Shown here: positions 36,433 through 44,577 of the stretch, in pieces | Position numbering within the stretch: position 1 is the stretch's first letter | How the letters are laid out: the number at the start of each line of letters is the position of its first letter | Origin: SHZL01 sp963708905 | GTDB taxonomy: Bacteria > Pseudomonadota > Gammaproteobacteria > Xanthomonadales > SZUA-36 | Assembly (NCBI GenBank): GCA_963708905.1 | Contig: CAVPUV010000026.1 | Location: forward strand, 1 to 64,000 | Direction of reading: 5' to 3' | Length of the DNA stretch: 64,000 bases | Position numbers and translations under genes: made by a program | The notes under the pieces: model-generated | The model's database searches: none | What the model was told of the DNA's origin: nothing | What the model saw: the letters and a program-made list of their open reading frames with translations, nothing else

Positions 36433-37860
36433 ATGCTGCGGTCAGGTCGCCATCGCCGGAAGTTACTTCTGTATGCCTGCCTGGTGTTGCTGAGCGGCAG
36501 TAGCCTGGCGCAAACACCTGCGGGGGAAATCAAGCCTGTTGCCGCTGCCTTGCCGGGCTGGATTGTGCTGGTACTCAAGCCCATTGGGGCGGAACGGGTA
36601 AAGCCTGTTACCGGCGTGGTCGTCGCCGAGCAGGGTCTGGTCATTGTGCCGCTGGACTTCGCCGCGCCAGGCGATCAAATCATCGTGCTCGACGGCGGCA
36701 CCGATATCATCGCCAATGGCCGGGCAGCCACGGTCAGGCAGCAAATCACGGATGCAGGACTGACCGTGCTGTCCGTTCCCGGCCTGAAACGCCGCCCCGC
36801 CAGCCTGTCCGCAATGCCGCTGGCCGATGGCGAGGATATCCGCCTGGCGGCGTTTCCGCCGGCTGAACAGATCGCCCAGGGCGCCGCGCCGGTATGGGTG
36901 GAAACCCAGGTTACCGTCACAACGGATACAGCCCCAACCGGCGGGGAGGCACAGTTGCGGGCTTTCTTCGCGGCAGGAAAAACGTTGCCGAATGTTTCCG
37001 GTCCACTGCTGGATGGCTGTGGCAACCTCATTGGATTCAGTTCGGCGGATGGTGTGCAGAGCATGGACACCGCGAAAGCACCGGCTTACCTGTGGAAGGA
37101 TGGTCTGCTACGGGCGCTGAAGGACCTGCCGCTTGCTCTGACCGAGGCGCCCTGTCCGGCCGTTGCTGCTACTTCACCCGCACAGACCGCGCCAGAAGCC
37201 GCCGCGCCGGAACCGGACTCAATGGCGCCAGCACCGGATAGCAACGAGCCCGATGCGCCAGACGCGCAGGATGCGACGGCAAGGGTTGACGCGTTGCCGC
37301 CCGCCACGGTGAGGTCGCGCATGGTGCCGTGGCTGGGCTTGCTTGCCGCGGCAATCCTGGCAGGCCTGCTTGGGCTGTTGTACAGGCGGCGGGCCATTTC
37401 CACCCGCCGGGTTGTGCCGGCAGGCAGCGGGGGCATGTCATCAGGAAAACCGCAGGTGGAGCAATTCCCTGCTGCAACCCCGGGGTCAGGTGACGCGACA
37501 TCACAGGCCGACTGCATTGTTGAAATCAGTGGCCGCCTGCCAAACGGCACACCGTTCCTGAGTTCCTGCGACGTTAACGGGGCTGCCATCAACCTGGTGA
37601 TCGGCCGTGGTCGCGTCGATATCGTCATCGACAGTGCGGATGTTCACCGCGAGCACGCAAGACTGAGCGGCAGCGCAGATATGCTGACCATCAGCGACCT
37701 GGGTTCTTCTCGTGGCACCTGGATTAACCGCGTTCCCTGTCTGCGTGGGGAAATCATGTTCATCGGCAGTGAAGACACGATTTTCCTGGGTGATGTCAGT
37801 TTCCAGGTGACGGTCAGGACCAGGCAGCCGGGCAGTACCGTTTCCAGTGGGCATTCATGA
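36433..37860 (+). CDS. Secreted trypsin-fold-like protein with membrane helix and cytoplasmic FHA domain
   Basis: The ATG at 36433 gives a signal peptide (LLLYACLVLLSGSSLAQ). Residues about 25-210 resemble a trypsin/HtrA-like barrel (GVVVAEQGLVIVPLDF, then SGPLLDGCGNLIGFS). The latter lines up with the GNSGGPL segment of real proteases, but the catalytic Ser is missing. A Pro/Ala/Asp-rich linker leads to a membrane helix (WLGLLAAAILAGLLGLLYRR). A canonical FHA domain follows at about 375-455 (VIGRGRVDIVI, VHREHARLSG, DLGSSRGTWIN). The domain order puts the protease-like part in the periplasm and FHA in the cytoplasm, a layout suited to passing a signal across the membrane. It overlaps the next gene by 4 bases. 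Confidence 0.7.
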   Translation: MLRSGRHRRKLLLYACLVLLSGSSLAQTPAGEIKPVAAALPGWIVLVLKPIGAERVKPVTGVVVAEQGLVIVPLDFAAPGDQIIVLDGGTDIIANGRAATVRQQITDAGLTVLSVPGLKRRPASLSAMPLADGEDIRLAAFPPAEQIAQGAAPVWVETQVTVTTDTAPTGGEAQLRAFFAAGKTLPNVSGPLLDGCGNLIGFSSADGVQSMDTAKAPAYLWKDGLLRALKDLPLALTEAPCPAVAATSPAQTAPEAAAPEPDSMAPAPDSNEPDAPDAQDATARVDALPPATVRSRMVPWLGLLAAAILAGLLGLLYRRRAISTRRVVPAGSGGMSSGKPQVEQFPAATPGSGDATSQADCIVEISGRLPNGTPFLSSCDVNGAAINLVIGRGRVDIVIDSADVHREHARLSGSADMLTISDLGSSRGTWINRVPCLRGEIMFIGSEDTIFLGDVSFQVTVRTRQPGSTVSSGHS

Positions 37861-40283
37861 TCGTTGAATCCATCGCGCTCATGCCGGGAACCGTGGTTGA
37901 GCGCTTCACGATAGACCGGGTAATTGCGCTCAGCACTTCGGCTATCACCTACCGGGCGACGGATACCCTGAGCGGCAGTCCGTTCGTGTTGCGCGAGCAT
38001 GTTCCCGCTGCCCGTGTTGTGCGCGGCGAAGACGGTTCATTCGTCGCGCGGGACGAGCAGGCGGCCAGTGACCTGTCGACGGGCGTGGCGCGTTTCCTGG
38101 CCGGCAGCGCCAGAGCAGCCACGCTGCATCATCCCGGCATCGCCGCGATTTCCCGCTGGTTCAAGGCCAATGGGACCGCCTACCTCGTCATGCCCTGGTT
38201 GCCGGGTACATCGCTTGCTTCGGTGCTGCACGGCGGCCGCGTACTCAGTGCCCGGGAAGCGCTGGCGCTGGCGCTGCCCCTGCTGGATGCGCTCGAATAC
38301 CTGCACCTACAGGCGATCATTCACCAGGAACTTTTCCCCGGGTATATCCAAGTCCTCGAAGCGGGAGGCGCGGTGTTGCTCGGATGCGGAGCCTGCGCTT
38401 CACAGGACGGCGAGGGGGGTACCGCGCCAGCCGGCTCCAACAGTGAAGCTTACGCCGCGCTGGAGCAGTTTGAACCTGAGCGCAAAACAGGCCCATGGAC
38501 CGACATCTATGGATTGGCAGCGACGCTTTACCATGGCATCACCGGCACTGCGCCGCCAACAGCGCGGCAACGGTGGGCAGCCGTTCAAGCCCATGAGCCG
38601 GATCCTCTGCCGCCGATCGACGCGACGGCAGACGACAGCCAGGCGCGGCGCGAAATCGTCACGCTGATTGCACGGGGCATGGCGCTCGAGCCATCAGCGC
38701 GGCCGCAGAGCGTACGCGAGTGGCGCGCCCGGATAACACGGCTGCCCGCTGCACGAGACGATCGAGAATCTGAAGCCGGCGGTCATGATGCAGCTGAAGG
38801 CCGTCAGTGGTTGCCCATTATTCTAATAGGCTTTTTTTTCGTCGGCTTTGCGGCTATCGGCATCTATCTGTTGGCCAATCGATCGCATGAGGCCGGCATG
38901 CACACCGACTCGTCTGTCCAGCCCGCGCCCGGCAGTGACTGGACTTCAGCAGAGGAAACGGAGCGCTGGCGTCAGGCGCTGGAAGCCAACGCCGTTGTGG
39001 GCTACCGGGATTTCATGGCGGATTTTCCGCAATCTTCGCATAAGCCGCAGGCGCAGGAACACATTGACCAGTTGGAGGACAAGGCCTGGCTGCAAGTGGT
39101 GGCGGAAGGCACCAGGGCCGCCTACGAGGCTCATCTGGAGATGTTTCCACAAGGCCGGCATGTCACCGAAGCGCGGGCCAGAATTGAGGAATTCGATCAA
39201 GAAGAAGCCAGGCTTGCCCGGGAACATGACGAAAGAATGCGCCAGGACGACAGCGCCTGGGATAGCGCCAGGACGGCGGGGACCTTGACCGCCCTGGATG
39301 GATATATTTCCGCCTGGCCAGGCGGTACTCATATCGCCGAGGCTCGCGATCTGCGGCAAAAATTACAGTATCAGGGCAACGATGCGGCGAGTTTCGCCGT
39401 TGTCGCCAGGGAACACACCATCGAGGCGTACCGGACATACATCAGAACTTTTCCTGACGGTCGTAACGTCCCGGCTGCACAAGCGGCCATTGAAAGTCTG
39501 ACCCTGCGCACAGGCAAGACATTCCAGGACTGCAGCGAATGTCCACTGATGGTGGTCGTTCCCGCCGGTGCATTCTGGCAGGGCTCCGCGGATGCCTCAC
39601 CACTGGCCATCAGCATTGAAAAACCCCGGCGCCGGGTAGTGATTGCGCAGCCGTTCGCGGTCAGCACTCACGAAATCACCATGGCGCAATGGGATGCTTG
39701 CGTGGCTGACAGCGCCTGCGATACGCGTCCGGCCGACAATGGCTGGGGCCGGGGAACCCGGCCGGTGATGATGGTGTCATGGAATGATGTCATGCAATAT
39801 GCGGGCTGGATCAGCAGCAAAACCGGCCAAAGCTACACTTTACCCAGCGAAAGCCAGTGGGAGTATGTTGCCCGTGCCGGCGAGGAGGGTGACTGGCTCG
39901 GTGGAGAAGCTGCGGGTGTCTGCCAGTACGGCAACATCGCAGGCAATGAAACGAGTTTTGACTGGCGGCACAAGGACTGCGGTGACGGCTCTGCTGTTGC
40001 ATCCATGCCAACGGGATCATACCGGGCCAATGCATTCGGGCTGTATGACGTTATCGGCAATGTCGCCGAATGGACGCTGGATTGCATGAATCTGTCATAC
40101 TTGGACGCGCCAGTAGACGGCAGTGCATGGTCGCGCGGCATGTGCAGTTCGCGCATGACCCGCGGTGGTTCCTGGTTTACCGGCACAAAGGAGTCCCGTT
40201 TGAGTGCACGCTTCAACCTCAAGAACGGTGACCGCAATGATTTCACAGGTTTCCGCCTGGTGCGCCAGGTTGAAAAACCATAA
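37857..40283 (+). CDS. Pseudokinase with membrane helix and periplasmic FGE-fold domain
   Basis: The 808-residue protein begins with a serine/threonine kinase fold (1-300). The catalytic residues are gone. The VAIK lysine is Arg46 (FVLREHVP). The HRD loop is IIHQELFPGYI (Asp to Glu158, Lys to Phe, Asn to Tyr). The DFG motif is LLGCGAC. A membrane helix (WLPIILIGFFFVGFAAIGIY) follows near 318-340, then three repeats of about 65 residues ending in fP-G type motifs (YRDFMADFPQSSH, YEAHLEMFPQGRH, YRTYIRTFPDGRN). A C-terminal FGE/SUMF1 fold ends it (LPSESQWEYVARAGE, IGNVAEWTLD, TRGGSWFTGTKE) and also lacks the catalytic cysteines. Kinase-TM-FGE proteins are a known bacterial architecture; the loss of both activities is unusual. 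Confidence 0.8.
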   Translation: MIVESIALMPGTVVERFTIDRVIALSTSAITYRATDTLSGSPFVLREHVPAARVVRGEDGSFVARDEQAASDLSTGVARFLAGSARAATLHHPGIAAISRWFKANGTAYLVMPWLPGTSLASVLHGGRVLSAREALALALPLLDALEYLHLQAIIHQELFPGYIQVLEAGGAVLLGCGACASQDGEGGTAPAGSNSEAYAALEQFEPERKTGPWTDIYGLAATLYHGITGTAPPTARQRWAAVQAHEPDPLPPIDATADDSQARREIVTLIARGMALEPSARPQSVREWRARITRLPAARDDRESEAGGHDAAEGRQWLPIILIGFFFVGFAAIGIYLLANRSHEAGMHTDSSVQPAPGSDWTSAEETERWRQALEANAVVGYRDFMADFPQSSHKPQAQEHIDQLEDKAWLQVVAEGTRAAYEAHLEMFPQGRHVTEARARIEEFDQEEARLAREHDERMRQDDSAWDSARTAGTLTALDGYISAWPGGTHIAEARDLRQKLQYQGNDAASFAVVAREHTIEAYRTYIRTFPDGRNVPAAQAAIESLTLRTGKTFQDCSECPLMVVVPAGAFWQGSADASPLAISIEKPRRRVVIAQPFAVSTHEITMAQWDACVADSACDTRPADNGWGRGTRPVMMVSWNDVMQYAGWISSKTGQSYTLPSESQWEYVARAGEEGDWLGGEAAGVCQYGNIAGNETSFDWRHKDCGDGSAVASMPTGSYRANAFGLYDVIGNVAEWTLDCMNLSYLDAPVDGSAWSRGMCSSRMTRGGSWFTGTKESRLSARFNLKNGDRNDFTGFRLVRQVEKP

Positions 40284-40293
40284 CGGAGAGCAT

Positions 40294-41505
40294 GTGACCG
40301 GTAGAACCGACAGCGCAATGCCAGAAGTCATTTGCCGGCGTTGGGCTGGCCTGTATGCGGCTTTTTTCCTGACTTTTAGCGCCTGTGGGAGTCTGTTCGC
40401 GCAAACGAGTGCAGCCGGCAATGAAGCGGAACCCGGGGAGGCGGAAAAGGATACCAGTCAGCGCGTCGATGAAAGCGAGGAAAGTTTCCGCACACGCATG
40501 GAGTTGCGGGACCTGCGTTTTCGCCAGCAGCCACGGGCAGACATGACTTATTCCTCCGGGGGCGAAAAGAGCAAGCTCGATCAGCTGCCAGAGGCTTCGC
40601 GTGAGCACATCAAGGAGCAGCTGCGGGACATGATTATGGCCAGCCGCCAATGGGAACCAGGTGAAGACGTCAGCGATTACCCGTATGAGCCCAGCTCAGC
40701 GGCACAAAACGATGCAAAACTGCGCAGCCTGGAACGCGAAGCCTGGACGGAGCAGTTGCAAAAATACCAGCAGCGCGAGGCGGCAGCTTATGCCACCGCG
40801 AAAGATGGCAAAGACGGTGAACACGGCGATCAGGAAGGTGGCAAAGGCACCGAGGGCGCGGGCGGCGCCAACGACGGCGCCGGTGGAGCGGGTTCGCAGG
40901 CCGCCAGTAAAAGCCAGGCAAATTCTGCGCGTAACCCTGAGCCATACACCGGGCGGGATCACGAGATGGAAGCCATCAGTACCGCGGGCGTTTCTGAAAG
41001 CGCCTTGAGTTTCCTGCAAAGTAAAGGCGGCCAGATGGGAACAACGGACCCTCAATCCAAAGCCGGCGCAGGCAATGAAGCAGATGACGCTGCCGTGGAT
41101 GACTCCGGGTCAGCAAGTGAAAGTCCTGAAGTGGCGGCGCCTCCCGGCAGCCTGGCGCTCAGCGAACTGGCTTTGCTGCAAGGTATGAACGCGGCCGCTG
41201 GTAGCACTTCTGATGACCCGTCCGCGCAGCAGTCGATGGATAGGCCGGCGGCATCCGGCGCACAGCAGCCGTCCCCGGATCAGAACTCCGCTGACACTTC
41301 CGCCTTGGAGGATGCAGTCGAGATAATGGCGGGCACGCTGAATATCGATGAACTGAAAAACATGGGTGGTGCCAGCGCGCAGGGCATCGATTCTGCAACG
41401 CCTGGAGCGAACGCGGGTGATGCCATAAAGCCGATAGCGTCCAACCCCACCGAACCGGGCACTCTGGACATCAATGAACTTAAACGGCTGGGTGGGGATG
41501 GCTAG
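40294..41505 (+). CDS. Low-complexity lipoprotein
   Basis: The GTG at 40294 has GGAG five bases upstream; ATG 40318 is the alternative. The signal ends at FSACGS, a plausible lipobox. The first 170 residues after it are charged and helical. The rest is rich in Gly, Ala, Ser, Gln and Asp and probably disordered, with two short similar motifs near the C-terminus (GTLNIDELKNMGG and GTLDINELKRLGGDG). Those repeated motifs look like docking peptides. I recognise no family. It follows the pseudokinase gene by 10 bases and resembles in style the lipoprotein at 1895. Confidence 0.6.
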   Translation: MTGRTDSAMPEVICRRWAGLYAAFFLTFSACGSLFAQTSAAGNEAEPGEAEKDTSQRVDESEESFRTRMELRDLRFRQQPRADMTYSSGGEKSKLDQLPEASREHIKEQLRDMIMASRQWEPGEDVSDYPYEPSSAAQNDAKLRSLEREAWTEQLQKYQQREAAAYATAKDGKDGEHGDQEGGKGTEGAGGANDGAGGAGSQAASKSQANSARNPEPYTGRDHEMEAISTAGVSESALSFLQSKGGQMGTTDPQSKAGAGNEADDAAVDDSGSASESPEVAAPPGSLALSELALLQGMNAAAGSTSDDPSAQQSMDRPAASGAQQPSPDQNSADTSALEDAVEIMAGTLNIDELKNMGGASAQGIDSATPGANAGDAIKPIASNPTEPGTLDINELKRLGGDG

Positions 41506-41511
41506 TGCGGG

Positions 41512-42318
41512 CTAGTGGTCAACCTGTGATTCCTTGTCGATCAGCTCTTTGGATTCCAGCTCGCGCGGTTTGATTTTGCGCGGCTGGGTGTTCTTGTAAA
41601 TTTCTTCAATTGCCTGCAAGTGCTGCTTGAAACCAAGCAGGTTCGGCTCGTCTTCGAGCATGCGCTGGTACGCCTCCATCCTTCCGCCGGTGTCTTCCAT
41701 CGCATCATTGGTGATGGCAGCAAGTTCCCGGTCAAATTTCCAGTACTCCATCACATTGCGCAGGTACAGGGTCCTGTTCTGATAGGTTTGAAGGTAGCCC
41801 GCCCATGCTGGATCACCCTCTTTGGCCAGGTACTCGATACTGCCTGACAGAGCACTGCGAATAATGATGGCGTCCTCGGCCAACTGGATTAAATCCACTT
41901 GTGCGATCTGCCCGGGTTCGGCAGCCGCAATTTCTTCCATGGCGTGCATGATGTTTGCCTTGTTATCCAGCGTGAAGCGGAACAGGCGGGCTGCCCGGGT
42001 GATCATCGCGCGTTGATCGACGATGCGGTTCAAAGGGGTCTGAAAGTCTTCGACTTTGAGGTGGGGTATTGGCTCTGGCTGAACGCCGGATTCCGCAGTT
42101 GGTTGCGGCAGCAACTGCGCAACGAAAGCCGCATCGATACCCTCGGAAACCATCAGTATCAAATTGAGCTGGCGGTATTTGTCCGCAGCGGAAAGGTGGT
42201 CAAGAGCAGCCAGGCTCATGCCACTCAAGGCCGGGGTCAGGGAAACGAGCCAGAGGCTGCCCAGCAGTAGAGTTACCACTAGTGTTTGGTTTATCCTCAG
42301 AATTCCAGTTTTTTCCAT
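41512..42318 (-). CDS. Secreted or anchored helical protein, unknown
   Basis: The 268-residue protein starts inside the end of the upstream lipoprotein gene (22-base overlap). A hydrophobic N-terminal segment (LVVTLLLGSLWLVSLTPALS) is a signal peptide or anchor. The remainder is almost entirely helical and charged (AARLFRFTLDNKANIMHAME, LQTYQNRTLYLRNVMEYWKF) with a basic, then acidic tail. I do not recognise it. It converges on the lipoprotein gene at 40294 with 6 bases between them. Overlap with its upstream neighbour suggests the two are made together. Confidence 0.6.
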   Translation of the reverse strand: MEKTGILRINQTLVVTLLLGSLWLVSLTPALSGMSLAALDHLSAADKYRQLNLILMVSEGIDAAFVAQLLPQPTAESGVQPEPIPHLKVEDFQTPLNRIVDQRAMITRAARLFRFTLDNKANIMHAMEEIAAAEPGQIAQVDLIQLAEDAIIIRSALSGSIEYLAKEGDPAWAGYLQTYQNRTLYLRNVMEYWKFDRELAAITNDAMEDTGGRMEAYQRMLEDEPNLLGFKQHLQAIEEIYKNTQPRKIKPRELESKELIDKESQVDH

Positions 42319-44231
42319 TGGCTTTCCGTGGCCTTGCCAATTTCAATACCGGCCTTGAAATTTCGCAGGCTGGCTTTTTCGCCGGCCTTTTCGATTTCCG
42401 CCACGCCGTCCGGCAAGCCCTTGCTGAATTCACCCTCGTAATAAACGGGGCCGGTCTGGCCTGCCATCTGTACAATCATACCGCCAATTCCGGACGCCAC
42501 GCCGGACTTTGCATCGCCAAGATACTCGACGGAATTACCGGACTCATCCTGCACCAGCCCATAGCCTTTGGCGGTCGCCAGCCCATGCGCGCATTGGCCA
42601 TACCAACGTCCGGATGCTGCTACTGCCGGGTGGTTGAAAACACAGTGATCTGCAACGGAAGTATCCAGCGACCGGACCCGCGACTGGTAGAGGGCCGTGG
42701 TCTTGTCACGAAACTCGGCAAATCCCCGGGCGGTGATTTTCTCTTTTGATTCCAGCCATTCCGCCTGCACCGAAATTTGCTGGTCGAGGTCAGGCGCCAT
42801 CAAGGCCATGAATTTTTCGGTAATATTGGCGGACTTCGCCTGGGTCTTCAGCGCCGAACGGACGGACCAGATGGAGCCAAGGACCAATACGGGGGTAATG
42901 GTTTGCAAGGCAGAGGCGATCACCGAGCCGGAAACAGAAGTTCCATAGACCGACCCGGCAAGCATCGCGACCGTCAGTGCCGTGGTGACGTTCTGGATAC
43001 GCGCCAGTCTGCGCCGCTCTTCCAGCATGCCAAACTCCGCCTGGATCATCTGGCGCATCTTCTGCCCATAATCCCCATAGTAGGTACCCTGGAAAACGCT
43101 CTGGGATTGCCCCGACAGGAAGGTCTTTTCCGCCTGGATCAAAGCCTCTGCCAGTTGCAGCCGGGTGCGGATGCTCTCATCCATGGAACCGGTTATGAAA
43201 ACGCTGGCGAGCTCGGGGTCGAAGCGCTGCAAAGCAGCCTGCCGGGCGAAAAACAAGGCTCGCTCCTGATCGACGGAGCCCAGCAAATTGAGTACCCGGC
43301 TGGCCGCGCCTTTGACAAAACCTTCAGCAAAAGGATCGACTGTGAAATCTTCCGTCAGATGGGAAATCCAAGCGGGGTTCATCTGCACTTTTTCCAGCGG
43401 ATATACTTCCACCGCCAGCACGTCACCACCGGAGTTGCCGATTTCTTTGCGCGGTACATTGACCGACGCGGGATCACGCGTGCCGAGAAAGGTGATGAAG
43501 TCCAGAGTCCTTTGGTAGCTGTCGCTGGGGTAGTGCAGCATGCTTGCAAACTGCTGTTTCGCCTGCTGTGAAGAGAGACTCCATGAGGTTTGCAGCAGGG
43601 GCTCGCTGGACAGCAACAAGCCATGGGTTGCGGGTCGCAACCAACGGTTGCTGTGCACGACCATCAAGGGTGTCACGATGTCGCCGAAAGTAAGCGGTGG
43701 CGCATCCATGATTTTGCGGATATCAGGATAGGAGTACACGCTGAAATCGATGGTCAGGACCGCGGGAATCTGCTCGGAAGCCAGCATGGGGCGGCTGTAC
43801 AGGCCATTTTCCCGGTCCCAGACGATCATGTGAGGGGACAGCAGGACGGTGTGTTCCGGCAAAGCCGCCTGCAGCTCCCGGTAAAGTGTCATGGCGTAGT
43901 AGTTGGTCTTGGCGACCATGGCCTGGGCTACCCGCGTGGTGTCGGTTCTGACCTTGACGTCGATGGGCACCGCTCCGCCAATCGCATTGTTGCCGAAGGC
44001 CTGGTAAAACGGGTGTTCAGCTTCTGCGCTGATGATGGCGGGATAACGAATGATGATGAGCGCTTCCGGGCGAGTTGGAATGTGCACAGGAACCGTCTCG
44101 GCTGTATCGTCTTTGTATGCCGGGCTTTGCGTTCCCCGCGCCATCCCTGCACATCCGCTCAGCAAGCCATAAAGCAGGGCAGCCCCTGCCATCAGGACCC
44201 ACAAGGCTGGCTGTCGGCGGTTGGTGCTCAT
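42297..44231 (-). CDS. Large lipoprotein with MORN-like C-terminus
   Basis: The start at 44231 (MSTNRRQPALWVLMAGAALL) gives lipobox LSGC; a longer start at 44252 is possible. The mature protein of about 615 residues has an N-terminal alpha/beta part (EALIIIRYPAIISAEAEHPF, PAVLTIDFSVYSYPDIRKIM), a helical middle and a hydrophobic stretch near 400-440 (TTALTVAMLAGSVYGTSVSG). At the end are two MORN-like units (RWYGQCAHGLATAKGYG and VYYEGEFSKGLPDGVAEI). MORN units usually mediate membrane or protein contacts. No family name can be given. It is the first gene of the short minus-strand unit at the right end of the cluster, and the repeat at 44277 lies just upstream. Confidence 0.65.
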   Translation of the reverse strand: MSTNRRQPALWVLMAGAALLYGLLSGCAGMARGTQSPAYKDDTAETVPVHIPTRPEALIIIRYPAIISAEAEHPFYQAFGNNAIGGAVPIDVKVRTDTTRVAQAMVAKTNYYAMTLYRELQAALPEHTVLLSPHMIVWDRENGLYSRPMLASEQIPAVLTIDFSVYSYPDIRKIMDAPPLTFGDIVTPLMVVHSNRWLRPATHGLLLSSEPLLQTSWSLSSQQAKQQFASMLHYPSDSYQRTLDFITFLGTRDPASVNVPRKEIGNSGGDVLAVEVYPLEKVQMNPAWISHLTEDFTVDPFAEGFVKGAASRVLNLLGSVDQERALFFARQAALQRFDPELASVFITGSMDESIRTRLQLAEALIQAEKTFLSGQSQSVFQGTYYGDYGQKMRQMIQAEFGMLEERRRLARIQNVTTALTVAMLAGSVYGTSVSGSVIASALQTITPVLVLGSIWSVRSALKTQAKSANITEKFMALMAPDLDQQISVQAEWLESKEKITARGFAEFRDKTTALYQSRVRSLDTSVADHCVFNHPAVAASGRWYGQCAHGLATAKGYGLVQDESGNSVEYLGDAKSGVASGIGGMIVQMAGQTGPVYYEGEFSKGLPDGVAEIEKAGEKASLRNFKAGIEIGKATESQWKKLEF

Positions 44232-44252
44232 TTTTTCCCGCAATGTATCCAA

Positions 44253-44577
44253 TACCGGTCCAGTTTGGGGTATTCAGGAAACTCTGATTAATTCAGAGCT
44301 TTCTTCATTATTCAATGTTGAGAAGACAGGATTTGTCTGACCGCCCTTTCGGGGCGAAATTCCCCTGTGCCGTTCCTGCCATATGCGGCACAGATTCTAC
44401 GGCTACGGGATAAACATGCCAAATTTTAACTGTTTTGCTTGTCCAACAGCACCTTGACCGCCAAATCTCTGCGCGATCATTGCTCCTCCTGATGGATTCT
44501 TCGGATTAAATATCTCGTATTTGGTGGCGTGAAGTCTTGTGGCATTATGTGCCGGTCGAATTGAGTAAGGGAACCGT
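44253..44577. other. Intergenic region at the right border of the cluster
   Basis: These 325 bases hold the right copy of the near-palindromic repeat (44277-44303), a short hairpin (CGCCCTTTCGGGGCG, 44342-44356) and a longer inverted repeat (TGTGCCG...CGGCACA, about 44367-44392). Promoters for both divergent genes must be here. A 68-codon minus-strand frame (44403-44609) crosses into the dehydrogenase gene and is not convincing. Confidence 0.45.
44277..44305 (+). repeat. Near-palindromic repeat, right copy
   Basis: GGAAACTCTGATTAATTCAG followed by AGCTTTC matches 215-241 with about 3 differences, in the same orientation. The core CTCTGA-TTAAT-TCAGAG is a perfect inverted repeat around 5 bases. 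It lies about 45 bases upstream of the MORN-like lipoprotein start. Confidence 0.55.

Noticed and set aside
33259..40283. Type VI secretion phosphorylation module (PpkA/Fha/PppA)
   Set aside because: FHA and kinase folds occur together, but the kinase is inactive, there is no phosphatase and no TssB/C/J/K/L/M gene is in the window.
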